Below are positions 1 to 8,506 of a stretch of DNA of 64,000 bases, piece after piece. Position numbers and translations under genes: made by a program. The notes below the pieces were generated by a model. The model was not told the origin of the DNA and searched no databases. It saw only the letters and a program-made list of their open reading frames with translations. Position 1 is the stretch's first letter; each line of letters starts with the position of its first letter. This DNA is from Frankia umida. Its GTDB lineage: Bacteria; Actinomycetota; Actinomycetes; Frankiales; Frankiaceae. The stretch is taken from positions 1 through 64,000 of the forward strand of contig NZ_JALKFT010000020.1 in the NCBI RefSeq assembly GCF_023242945.1. The letters run 5' to 3'.

Positions 1-121
1 TAGAAACGGTAGCGGTACGCCCGCTTCACCACCCGACTTCCCACACCGGGCAGAACACACGATTCCCCGGTCATTCTGGCAGCCGAGTTGACGCGCTGAC
101 CCCGCCCTGAAGGACGGGGCC
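1..121. mobile_element. Possible right end of an IS200/IS605- or IS607-type element
   Basis: A hairpin CCCCGCCC-TGAA-GGACGGGG lies at 100-119, with 7 of 8 base pairs formed, directly before the point where threonine aldolase homology begins. Hairpins of this composition are common at the ends of TnpB-carrying elements in actinobacteria. A frame open from position 2 to a stop at 89-91 (residues RNGSGTPASPP...) could be the tail of a TnpB protein, but it is too short to recognise. The call is inference from hairpin type and from the truncated neighbour. Confidence 0.35.
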
Positions 122-139
122 TGCACGCTACGTTTCCCG

Positions 140-925
140 GTCACCTACGAACTGGGCGGGCTCGCCGCGCTCGGCGGTGTGCAGACCCGCACCCTGCCCG
201 GCCTCGCCGACACCGCCGACCTCGCCGAGGTCGCCCGTGCGATCCGCGTGCCGACGGCCACCTACGGGATGGTGCGCACGGCGGTTCTCGCGGTGGAGAA
301 CACCCAGGCCCGTCGCGGTGGCCGGGTCGTGCCGCCGGCCCGGCTGGATCAGCTCGGCGCACTCACCTCCCGGGCCGGGATCGCCCTGCACTGCGACGGC
401 GCGCGGCTGTGGAACGCCGCGGTCGCCGGCTCGGTCGAACCGCGCCGGCTCGCCGCACCGTTCACGACGCTGTCGGTGTGCCTGTCCAAGGGGCTCGGCG
501 CGCCGGTCGGCTCGGTGGTGATCTGCCCGGCGGGTCTGGAGGGCGACGTCCGCGAGTGGCGGCGCCGCCTTGGTGGCGGGATGCGCCAGGCCGGGGTGCT
601 GGCCGCGGCCGGCCTGTACGCCCTGCGCCATCACGTCACCCGCCTGGCCGAGGACCATCGGCGCGCGGCGGAGCTCGCCGCCCGGCTCGCCGACGTCGCC
701 CCCGACCGGGTCGATCCCGACCAGGTCGAGACGAACATGGTGCTGGTCGAGGTCAGCGACGCCGCTCGCAGCATCGAACAGGCCGCCGCGGCCGGCGTGC
801 TGATCGGCGCGACCGGCCCGACCACCCTGCGCCTGGTCACCCACCTCGACCTCGACGACGCGGCCACCCGGCGCGCCGGCGCGGTCCTGGCCACCCTGCT
901 GCGCGCCGAGTCCGCCCGCCCCTGA
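140..925 (+). pseudogene. ltaE: Low-specificity L-threonine aldolase, 5'-truncated
   Basis: Threonine aldolase is a PLP enzyme that cleaves threonine or allo-threonine to glycine and acetaldehyde. Homology starts in frame near 146 (TYELGGLAAL) with no start codon ahead of it. The first usable codon, GTG at 179, would leave about 248 residues against about 340 for the family. The PLP lysine is present in CLSKGLGAPVGS (codon 488-490), as are ALHCDGARLWNA, GGGMRQAGVLAAAG and the C-terminal RLVTHLD. The missing part is the first 90 or so residues, including much of the cofactor-binding face. The break coincides with the hairpin at 100-119, so insertion of a mobile element is the likely cause. An intact upstream part outside the window cannot be excluded. 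Confidence 0.8.
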
Positions 926-949
926 GTTCAGGGTGCCAGCCGGCCGCGG

Positions 950-1747
950 TCAGCTGGCCGCCGGGGCCTCGGCCTTGTTCGGGCCGAGCAGCTTGAACAC
1001 GGCACCGGTGAGGTCGGCGGCGATACCGAGGCGGCCGTAGGGAGTGTCCTCACCGGGCTGGAGCACCGTGCCGCCGAGTTCGGCGGCCCGCGCCAACGTC
1101 GCGTCGGTGTCGGCCGCCCCGAAGTACACCGACCAGTGCGCCGGAACCCCCTCCGGCAGGAAGGCCGAGGCGTCCATGATGCCGGCGCGGGCGGACTCGT
1201 CCTTGCCGTAGGTGGCGTAGCGGAACTCGGGGGTGTCGCTCACGATGTGGACGTCCCAGCCGAACACCTCACGGTAGAAGTCGACCGCGGTGGTGAAGTC
1301 GCGGGTGAACAGTTCGAACCAGCCGGGCGCGCCCGGCTCGGCGAGCACACCGACGCCCGCGTGGGTGCCGGGCTGCCACATGCCGATCGCCGCCCCGGTC
1401 GGGTCGGTCACCACGGCCATCACACCGAGTTCGTTGATGGCCATCGCCGGCACGATCACCCCACCGCCGTGCTCGGTCGCCGCGGCGACGGTCTTCTCCG
1501 CGTCGGGTGTGGCCAGGTAGATCGACCAGCCATCGGGCGCCGGGCCCATCTCCGCGACCTTCGGCATCAGCCCGCCGACCAGCGCACCGCCCAGCTCCAG
1601 GTTGGTGTAGCCGCCGAACTGCTCCGCGGCCACCTGCCCGGACCAGCCGAACAGGTCACGGTAGAACGCCTGGGCGCCCTCGGCGTCCGACGTCAGAAGG
1701 TCGACCCAACAGGGGGCGCCGGCCGGGATGTTATCGCTCGCGGGCAT
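950..1747 (-). CDS. Two-domain VOC (glyoxalase/bleomycin-resistance fold) protein
   Basis: The 265-residue protein has two vicinal-oxygen-chelate domains in tandem. The first starts at PCWVDLLTSDAEGAQAFYRDLFGW and the second at GWFELFTRDFTTAVDFYREVFGW. This layout resembles the mycobacterial CFP30B (Rv0577) group and actinomycete hydroxylase-like proteins; members bind small molecules or a metal, but no substrate can be assigned here. The start at 1747 is chosen because AAGGAG lies about 7 bases upstream, while the longer frame to 1777 runs into the repeats at 1766-1820. It is transcribed away from the acyl-CoA synthetase gene. The fold is well supported; the function is open. Confidence 0.85.
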   Translation of the reverse strand: MPASDNIPAGAPCWVDLLTSDAEGAQAFYRDLFGWSGQVAAEQFGGYTNLELGGALVGGLMPKVAEMGPAPDGWSIYLATPDAEKTVAAATEHGGGVIVPAMAINELGVMAVVTDPTGAAIGMWQPGTHAGVGVLAEPGAPGWFELFTRDFTTAVDFYREVFGWDVHIVSDTPEFRYATYGKDESARAGIMDASAFLPEGVPAHWSVYFGAADTDATLARAAELGGTVLQPGEDTPYGRLGIAADLTGAVFKLLGPNKAEAPAAS

Positions 1748-1765
1748 GGTGTCTCCTTCTCGAAC

Positions 1766-1820
1766 GTGGTCTCGCACGCGGTGGTCTCACATGCGGTGGT
1801 CTCACATGCGGTGGTCTCGG
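1766..1820. repeat. 15-bp tandem repeat in a divergent promoter region
   Basis: Unit GTGGTCTCACATGCG occurs at 1781-1795 and 1796-1810. A variant GTGGTCTCGCACGCG lies at 1766-1780 and a partial copy at 1811-1820. It sits just upstream of the VOC gene start in the 251-base gap between two divergent genes, so copy number could affect spacing of promoter elements. No function is shown. Confidence 0.85.
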
Positions 1821-1998
1821 CCGCCATCGCGGCTGCCACCACCTTGGACCCCACCACCGACAAAATTTCATCGCTCCCTCCCGACCCACTTTCCGAATCC
1901 CGCGGCTCACGTCAGGACCACGCGTCGCCCCGGCGCCCACGGCCGCGCCGCGTCCGAAAGACACCCCGTCCACCGCCGGACGCGAGAGGATGGCGACC

Positions 1999-4032
1999 AT
2001 GGTCACCGGCCAGCACCGCACCAGCCCCCACGAGACCTCCGACCAGCACGTGATCGGCCAGCGCGGCACCGACCAGGCGCGCCTCAGCCAGGACGACCAC
2101 GGCCCCGGCGACAGCCCCGGTGGCGGTGACAGCCCCGGTGACGACGCCGGTGTCGGTGCCTACCGGCGGGCGTGGGAGCGGGCGGCGAGCGATCCGGCGG
2201 AGTTCTGGGCGGACGCGGCGCGAGCGGTCACCTGGACCAGGCCGCCGCGGCGTGTCCTCGACGCGGACCGTCCACCGTTCTACCGCTGGTTTCCCGACGC
2301 CGAGCTCAACACCTGCGCAAACGCGCTCGACCGCCACGTCGACGCCGGCCGCGGCAGCGACCTCGCGCTGATCCACGACTCGCCGGTCACCGGCACGATC
2401 CGCCGCTACACCTTCACCGAACTGACCGACGAGGTGGCCCGGGCCGCCGGCGCGCTCGCGGCGCTCGGTGTCAGGCGGGGCGACCGGGTGATCATCTATC
2501 TGCCGATGATCCCGGCCGCGGTGATCAGCATGCTGGCCTGCGCCCGGCTCGGCGCGGTGCACTCGGTGGTCTTCGGCGGTTTCGCGCCCGCCGAACTCGC
2601 CGCCCGCATCGACGATGCCCGCGCGAAGGTCGTGGTCAGCGCCTCCTGTGGGCTCGAGCCGAACCGGATCGTGGCGTACAAGCCGATGCTCGACGAGGCG
2701 ATCGCGCTCGCCGCCCATCCACCCGAGCACACCCTGATCGTCGCGCGCCCGCAGCAGCCCGCGCCGCTCGTCCCCGGCCGCGACCATGACTGGGACGCCG
2801 CCCTCGCCGCCGCCACCCCGCATCCACCGGTCCCGGTCGCCGCCACCGACCCGCTGTACATCCTGTACACCTCCGGCACGACCGGACGGCCCAAGGGCAT
2901 CGTGCGGGACAACGGTGGCCACGCCGTCGCGATGGCCTGGTCGATGGGCAACGTCTACGGCATCCGCGCCGGGGACGTCATGTGGGCGGCCTCCGACGTC
3001 GGCTGGGCCGTCGGCCATTCCTACACCGTCTACGCGCCGCTGCTCGCCGGGGCGACCACGGTGCTGTACGAGGGCAAACCGGTCGGGACGCCGGACGCCG
3101 GCGCGTTCTGGCGGGTCGTCGCCGAACACGGGGTGAACGTGCTGTTCACCGCGCCGACCGCGATCCGGGCCATCCGCCGTGAGGACCCCAACGGTGACCT
3201 GCCCGGCCGGTACGACCTGTCCGGCCTGCGCGCCCTGTTCCTGGCCGGCGAACGCCTCGACCCGGCCACCTGTGACTGGGCGTCCACCACCCTGGGCATC
3301 CCGGTGATCGACAACTACTGGCAGACGGAGACCGGCTGGCCCATCGCCTCGTCCCCGCTCGGCCTCGAGCCGCTGCCCGTCAAGGCCGGCTCACCCTCGC
3401 TGCCGATGCCCGGCTACGACGTGCGGGTCCTCGACGACACCGGACGACCCGTCCCCGCCGGGGTGGAGGGAGCCCTGTGCCTGCGCCTTCCCCTGCCGCC
3501 CGGCACCCTGCCCACCCTGTGGGGTGATGACGAGCGGTATGCCGCGTCCTACCTGCGTGCCTTTGACGGCTTCTACCTCACCGGCGACGGCGGCTACCTC
3601 GACGACGACGGCTACCTGTTCGTCCTCGGCCGCACCGACGACGTGATCAACGTGGCCGGCCACCGGCTGTCCACCGGCTCCATGGAGGCCGTGCTCGCCG
3701 AGCATCCCGCCATCGCCGAATGCGCCGTCGTCGGTGTCGCCGACCCACTGAAGGGCCAGGTCCCCCGCGGGCTCGTCGTGGTGAAGGCCGGTGTGGAGAT
3801 CGACCCGGCCGTCCTCGCCGCCGATCTCGTCGCCCGGGTCCGCGAACGGATCGGCCCGGTCGCCGTCTTCCGACGCGTCGACGTGGTGACCGCGCTGCCC
3901 AAGACCCGCTCCGGCAAGATCCTGCGCCGCACCATGCGCGAGATCGCCGACGGCCGCTCCCCCGCCGTCCCGCCCACCATCGAGGACCCCGCCGTCCTGG
4001 ACGCCCTGCGCCCCGTCCTGCGCGCGCACTGA
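1999..4032 (+). CDS. Acyl-CoA synthetase of the acetyl/propionyl-CoA synthetase group
   Basis: This enzyme should activate acetate, propionate or a similar short acid to its CoA thioester through an acyl-adenylate. Visible features are the AMP-binding P-loop YTSGTTGRPKG, an ACS-type N-terminal block WFPDAELNTCANALDRH, the YWQTETGWP motif and the C-terminal catalytic lysine in SGKILRRTM (about residue 640). The 677-residue length is normal for PrpE/ACSS3-like enzymes. The SGTTGRPKGIVRDNGG stretch favours the propionyl-CoA synthetase side. Start ATG 1999 has GAGAGG 9 bases upstream; ATG 1990 is possible but sits against that Shine-Dalgarno. The first 50 residues are low-complexity (PGDSPGGGDSPGDD) and unlike the family. 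The C-terminal lysine is the usual site of reversible acetylation in this family. Confidence 0.88.
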   Translation: MVTGQHRTSPHETSDQHVIGQRGTDQARLSQDDHGPGDSPGGGDSPGDDAGVGAYRRAWERAASDPAEFWADAARAVTWTRPPRRVLDADRPPFYRWFPDAELNTCANALDRHVDAGRGSDLALIHDSPVTGTIRRYTFTELTDEVARAAGALAALGVRRGDRVIIYLPMIPAAVISMLACARLGAVHSVVFGGFAPAELAARIDDARAKVVVSASCGLEPNRIVAYKPMLDEAIALAAHPPEHTLIVARPQQPAPLVPGRDHDWDAALAAATPHPPVPVAATDPLYILYTSGTTGRPKGIVRDNGGHAVAMAWSMGNVYGIRAGDVMWAASDVGWAVGHSYTVYAPLLAGATTVLYEGKPVGTPDAGAFWRVVAEHGVNVLFTAPTAIRAIRREDPNGDLPGRYDLSGLRALFLAGERLDPATCDWASTTLGIPVIDNYWQTETGWPIASSPLGLEPLPVKAGSPSLPMPGYDVRVLDDTGRPVPAGVEGALCLRLPLPPGTLPTLWGDDERYAASYLRAFDGFYLTGDGGYLDDDGYLFVLGRTDDVINVAGHRLSTGSMEAVLAEHPAIAECAVVGVADPLKGQVPRGLVVVKAGVEIDPAVLAADLVARVRERIGPVAVFRRVDVVTALPKTRSGKILRRTMREIADGRSPAVPPTIEDPAVLDALRPVLRAH

Positions 4033-4055
4033 CCGCCGCGGCCGGTAACCCGACG

Positions 4056-5477
4056 TCAGTGGTGGAAGGAGGCGGCGTCCGCGGGTGCGGCGGGTGGGAG
4101 GCGATGCCCGCCCGCGCCGGTGCGGGCGGACTCGAACCGGTCGATGGTTCGGCGAAGATCGGTGATGAGCAGTTCGGCGAGGTCCCGGCTGAACTCGTGC
4201 CGCACGACGATCCGCAGCACCGCGAGGTCGGTCAGCTCCGGCGGGAAGTGGTAGGCCGGCACGAGCCAGCCGCGGGTGCGCAGCAGTTCGGAGATGTCGA
4301 AGACGGTGTAGTCGCTGATCTCGTCCCGCAGCCGAAAGGCGAACGCCGGGATGCCGCTGCCATCGGACACCAGCTCGAACGGACCCATCTCGGCGATCTG
4401 CCCGGCGAGCCAGCGGGCGGTGTCCCGACAGCCCTGGGCCACCCGCTGATACCCGGCGAAACCAAGCTGGATCAGTGTGTAGTACTGCGCGACGACCTGG
4501 GCGCCGGGACGGGAGAAGTTCAACGCGAACGTCGGCATCGACCCGCCGAGGTAGTCGACCTCGAAGACGAGTTCGTCCGGCAGATGTGCCCGGTCCCGCC
4601 ACAGCACCCAGCCGACGCCCGGGTAGACCAGCCCGTACTTGTGCCCCGAGGTGTTGATCGACACCACCCGGTCGAGCTGGAAGTCCCACCGCAGGTCGGG
4701 GTCGCAGAACGGGGCGATGAACCCACCGGAGGCGGCGTCCACGTGCACGGGGATGTCCGGGCCGCGCTCGGTCGCCGCCAGCCGGTCGAGAGCTTCGACG
4801 ATCTCGGCGACCGGCTCGTAGCTGCCGTCGAACGTCGACCCGAGGATCGCGACCACGCCGATCGTGTTCTCGTCGCAGTGCCGCACCGCCTCGTCCGCGG
4901 TGAGATGGGTGCGCCCGGGCCCCACCGGCACCAGTCGCGGTTCCACATCCCAGTACCGGGCGAACTTCTCCCAGCACACCTGGACGTTCGCGCCCATCAC
5001 GATGTTCGGCTGGTCCGTCGCGGCACCGGCCGTCTGGCGGGCCGCCCGCCAGCGGCGCAGCATCGCCAGGCCCGCGAGCATGCACGCCTCGGACGACCCG
5101 GTCGTCGAACAACCGACGGCGTGCGCGGCATCCGGGGCGTGCCACAGATCGGCGAGGATGTTCACGCAGCGCCCCTCGAGCTCGGCGGTCTGCGGATACT
5201 CATCCTTGTCGATCATGTTCTTCGGGGCGCACTCGGCCATCAGCCGGTCGGCCAACGGATCCATCCAGGTGGTGACGAACGTGGCCATGTTCAGACGCGC
5301 GTTGCCGTCGAGCATCAACTCGTCGTGCACCAACTGGTAGGCGGTCTCCGGCGCCATCGACTCCGCCGGCAGCCGAAACCGCGGCACGCTCGTGTCGCCC
5401 CCCGGGCGCACCAGCCTCGGCCGGATCGCGACGGTCCGCTGCGACTGCCGCCCACTCGCCTTTGGATGTAGTGACAT
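4056..5477 (-). CDS. gadB: Glutamate decarboxylase
   Basis: This PLP enzyme converts L-glutamate to 4-aminobutyrate and CO2. The 473-residue protein carries the typical opening MAPETAYQLVHDELMLDGNARLNMATF, CSTTGSSEACMLAGLAML for cofactor phosphate binding, HVDAASGGFIAPF with the PLP aspartate, and INTSGHKYGLVYPG with the Schiff-base lysine at about residue 280. Length matches bacterial GadA/GadB. The start at 5477 is preceded by a purine-rich AAGAGGGG. It lies 49 bases downstream of the nSTAND ATPase gene on the same strand and may be cotranscribed with it; no glutamate/GABA antiporter gene is adjacent, so an acid-resistance role is not shown. Confidence 0.92.
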   Translation of the reverse strand: MSLHPKASGRQSQRTVAIRPRLVRPGGDTSVPRFRLPAESMAPETAYQLVHDELMLDGNARLNMATFVTTWMDPLADRLMAECAPKNMIDKDEYPQTAELEGRCVNILADLWHAPDAAHAVGCSTTGSSEACMLAGLAMLRRWRAARQTAGAATDQPNIVMGANVQVCWEKFARYWDVEPRLVPVGPGRTHLTADEAVRHCDENTIGVVAILGSTFDGSYEPVAEIVEALDRLAATERGPDIPVHVDAASGGFIAPFCDPDLRWDFQLDRVVSINTSGHKYGLVYPGVGWVLWRDRAHLPDELVFEVDYLGGSMPTFALNFSRPGAQVVAQYYTLIQLGFAGYQRVAQGCRDTARWLAGQIAEMGPFELVSDGSGIPAFAFRLRDEISDYTVFDISELLRTRGWLVPAYHFPPELTDLAVLRIVVRHEFSRDLAELLITDLRRTIDRFESARTGAGGHRLPPAAPADAASFHH

Positions 5478-5526
5478 CGCTGGCCCCTCTTCCTGATCCC
5501 GTCGGGTGGTCCGTCAGGTGGTCGCG

Positions 5527-7584
5527 TCAGGCCATCGCGCCGGGGTGACCCAGCAGCCGGTCCACCTCCCGACGCTGGTGCGGCAGCAGCGCGGGTTCGC
5601 GTGCCTCGACGGCCCGCCGCAGCAGGTCCTCGGCCCGGGTGTCGTCACCGATCACCCGGAACACCTCGGCCGCGTGCCACAGCACGGGACCGTTGTCGGC
5701 CGCGTCGTCGAGCACCGCCGTGGTCTCCGCCGACGCCGCCGCCGGCTGGCCGAGCCTGGCCATCGCCAGCGCCCTGGCCGCCCGGGTCTCGGGCGCCGGG
5801 ACCGCCTGCTGCGCCTGCGGGTTCAGCCGGTCCAGCCGGTTGAGATCCTCCAGCGCCGCCACGTCATCGCCGAGTTCGACCCGCAGCAGGCCGCGTCCGG
5901 CCAGCGCCGCCGCCGAACGGGGCGCGAGCGCCAGCGCCGTCGAGAACAGGGCGGTGGCGGCCCAGCGCTGGCCGGAGTACCACAGCGCCCGCCCAAGATC
6001 GATCTGGATGTTCGCGTCCGCGGGCAGCCGGGTCGCCGCCGCCTGCAACTCGGCGACCGCGGAACCGAGACGTCCCGTGCGCAGCAGCAACCGGGCGGCC
6101 TCGGCCAGCGCCCGACCGGAGGCCTCCACATCCGGGAGCGACTCGTAGAGCTGCGCCGCGTCCTGATAGCCAGCCCGCGCCTGCTCGAGATGACCTCGTT
6201 CGCTGTCGATGTCGGCCAGCAGCACCAGCGTCTGGGCCCGGACCCGCGGATCGGCGGCCTGCTGGCGCAGCACCTCACCGGTGTGGAGGCGAACCGCGAC
6301 GTCGTCGCCGTCCACCCGGCTGATCAGGGCCGCGTGCAGGTGGTCGGCCGCGCTGATCTCGGTCGCCGCGGCGCCGGCGATCGACCAGGTCGGCACCGCC
6401 GCCTGTAGCACCGGGATCAGCCGGTCGTCGAACAGCTCGAACCGGCGGGCACCGGCCCGCCATTCGACGACCAGGACGTACCGCTCGGCGAGCGCGACGA
6501 GCAGAGCGGTGGGCATGCCGGCGGTCGTGGCGAGGCCCTCGTCCACCCCGGCGCGGCGCCCGCGCTCGGTGATGAAGGTCTGGGCGAGCCAGTGCCGCAC
6601 CTCGCCCGCGTCAAGATCATAATGGCGGGCCTCCTGCGCGATGGCCTGGGTCAGATAGGCCGCCAGCAGGACGTCGGTGGCGCCCCACGCCGGGAGCTCC
6701 GCCACCACGGCCTCCGCGTGACCCGCGCGTTCCCGCTCGAACGCGGCCATGACCAGGTGCAGGAACAACGGCTGCACGGTGTCGCTGGTCAGCACCGACG
6801 GCGCTCCGGCGACGTCCGTCACCCGACTCGTGGTGAGATCGTCCAGGCAGGCATCGATGACCTCGGGAGACAGGTTGCCGCCTGCCCGCCGGGCCGGCTC
6901 GGCCAGGGCCAGGGCCGCGGCGCCACGATCGGGGGGGTCGACCCGGACCCTGGTGATCTCACCGCCGGCGGCGAGGATCGACTCGTACGGCGCCAGCTCG
7001 GCCAGGCTGCCCTGCCGGATGATCAGGAGTAGCCGCAGGTTCGGCATCGCCGTGACCGCGGCGCCAAGAAGCGTCATGAACTGCTCGCGTAGCACCTCAA
7101 GCCGCGGCGAGTGCGGCGCGAGCAGCTCCTCGAACTGGTCCACCGCCGCCAGCACCGGCCGCTGCGAGCAGGCCACGGGTCGGCCACGTCCGACCCCGGA
7201 CAGCACGTCTCGCAACATCGGCGGTAGTGGGGCGGCGTCGCCCGGGCCGGACCAGGACCGCAGCAGCGCCGCAGCGAACGGGTTGACCTGGGGACTCCCT
7301 GCCGGTGCGACGGTGCCCATGCCCAGATCGCCGTCGGCCAGCGGCCGGACGCGCCCCAGCGCCAGCACGTCGGCATCCCGGTCGGAACAATTCGGTAGGA
7401 CCCCGGCCCGTATCAGTGAACTTTTTCCGGCGCCTGTTGGTCCGTACACCACGACCAGGCGGCTATCCAGCCATTTCGCCAACAACGAATGCGCAGCGGC
7501 CGCCCGCCCGAAGAACAGCGCCTCGGCGGCGGGAACGAAAGGACGCGCCACGGAAAACGGGCCGTCTTCGGCTCGAGATGTCAT
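5527..7584 (-). CDS. nSTAND1-type ATPase with C-terminal TPR-like repeats
   Basis: The 685-residue STAND NTPase opens with FVPAAEALFFGR and has P-loop GPTGAGKSS at residues 48-56. The Walker B segment PVLAAVDQFEELLAP (about 143-157) is characteristic of the nSTAND1 group. The C-terminal 250 residues are helical and Ala/Leu-rich with TPR-like spacing (LADIDSERGHLEQARAGYQD; LLRTGRLGSAVAELQAAA). No effector domain is recognised at the N-terminus. STAND proteins act as signal-dependent oligomerising switches. Start ATG 7584 is placed just before the conserved opening; the frame runs on to 7815 but that part looks non-coding, and no strong Shine-Dalgarno is visible. It is divergent from the Fxs cluster and may be its regulator or only a neighbour. 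Confidence 0.75.
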   Translation of the reverse strand: MTSRAEDGPFSVARPFVPAAEALFFGRAAAAHSLLAKWLDSRLVVVYGPTGAGKSSLIRAGVLPNCSDRDADVLALGRVRPLADGDLGMGTVAPAGSPQVNPFAAALLRSWSGPGDAAPLPPMLRDVLSGVGRGRPVACSQRPVLAAVDQFEELLAPHSPRLEVLREQFMTLLGAAVTAMPNLRLLLIIRQGSLAELAPYESILAAGGEITRVRVDPPDRGAAALALAEPARRAGGNLSPEVIDACLDDLTTSRVTDVAGAPSVLTSDTVQPLFLHLVMAAFERERAGHAEAVVAELPAWGATDVLLAAYLTQAIAQEARHYDLDAGEVRHWLAQTFITERGRRAGVDEGLATTAGMPTALLVALAERYVLVVEWRAGARRFELFDDRLIPVLQAAVPTWSIAGAAATEISAADHLHAALISRVDGDDVAVRLHTGEVLRQQAADPRVRAQTLVLLADIDSERGHLEQARAGYQDAAQLYESLPDVEASGRALAEAARLLLRTGRLGSAVAELQAAATRLPADANIQIDLGRALWYSGQRWAATALFSTALALAPRSAAALAGRGLLRVELGDDVAALEDLNRLDRLNPQAQQAVPAPETRAARALAMARLGQPAAASAETTAVLDDAADNGPVLWHAAEVFRVIGDDTRAEDLLRRAVEAREPALLPHQRREVDRLLGHPGAMA

Positions 7585-8506
7585 CGCTCGACCCGGGATC
7601 CCGCCGACCCGGTGGGCCGCGTCGCACCCATCCGGCCGGTAGTGTGACCAGCCACGCGTTCGACCGATACCGACCGACGTCGCACTCGGCCCGCGGCCCG
7701 GCGGTGAGCCGGCACTCCGCCCACCCGCGACGAAATGACGACCTCGCCGCCCGCCCTGACCGATTCGACACCCAATGTGGTAGAGCTCCTCGTCGCCCAT
7801 CCCTGACGTCGGCAAATCTTATCGGAGAACGGTCAGCACCACCGGCCGGACAGCCACCCCGGCCGGCAGGCCGTAATACGCAGCCAGACCAGCCGAACCG
7901 CCCGGCTCTCCTGACTGAACCGGCCGAAACCGGGCACCGTGAGCAGCGCGATCTCACGGTGGGTCAACGATGGTCCGTACCGTCAACCCCACGGCGACAG
8001 GGCTTCCTCGGTCAGCGACCTGGACACCGGAGCCGTGCGCGGGCGGCATCTCCACGTCCGTGACCGCCGGGAAAACAAGACTCGGACAGCATCTGGCTGC
8101 GGACGCGACCCCATCGGACTCGGATTCAGGGGTTGACCTGCGAGTTTTGCCAATTTTGACCGCCGAATGCGGCAAGATCAAAATTCGCGATGGGCGAGAA
8201 CGCTGATAGACATGTACTGGGCCGCGGACGCCGATGCGGCCCGGGCGTATCGGAGGGTATACACGCCCGTACGCCCGAATGGCTTCCTACCTCGCCAACC
8301 ACTAGGTAGGATCAGTCGGTAGACTGAAGAATTTTTGCTTGGCAGGTCACTCGGCCAGAAGTCCGTTGGTCCCGGAAGTGGACCGACCCGGCCGGAGCGG
8401 AACGTCGGGTACAGCCAGAACAGAGCAAGAGGCGCGGCAGGATCCGGGGTAGGCACCAGCAGACCGCCAGACCGCGCCTCGCGTAGAGCTACGCGGGGGG
8501 CCAAGA
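7585..8506. other. 922-base intergenic region between divergent STAND-type genes
   Basis: No convincing gene is seen; short frames have poor codon use. It is relatively AT-rich around 8130-8190, where TTGACC (8156-8161) and CAAAAT (8179-8184) are separated by 17 bases, a plausible rightward sigma70-type promoter. A 7-bp inverted repeat lies at 8286-8310 (listed separately). The long spacing to the GTG at 8507 leaves room for a leader transcript or a missed small peptide. Confidence 0.5.
8286..8312. promoter_or_regulatory. Inverted repeat overlapping a TAGGAT box
   Basis: CCTACCT (8286-8292) and AGGTAGG (8304-8310) form a perfect 7-bp inverted repeat with an 11-base loop. The right arm runs into TAGGAT (8307-8312), a good actinobacterial -10 hexamer; a weak -35 (TTCCTA, 8284-8289) is 17 bases upstream. 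It could be an operator over a promoter for the gene at 8507. This is sequence inference only. Confidence 0.4.

Noticed and set aside
3391..5471. Long open frames on both strands across the synthetase end and gadB
   Set aside because: They conflict with two well-identified genes and lack starts or domains.
7954..8206. Small frames of 75-78 codons in the nSTAND/FxsT gap as a third precursor
   Set aside because: Neither strand gives an FxS motif, an acidic leader or a credible ribosome site.
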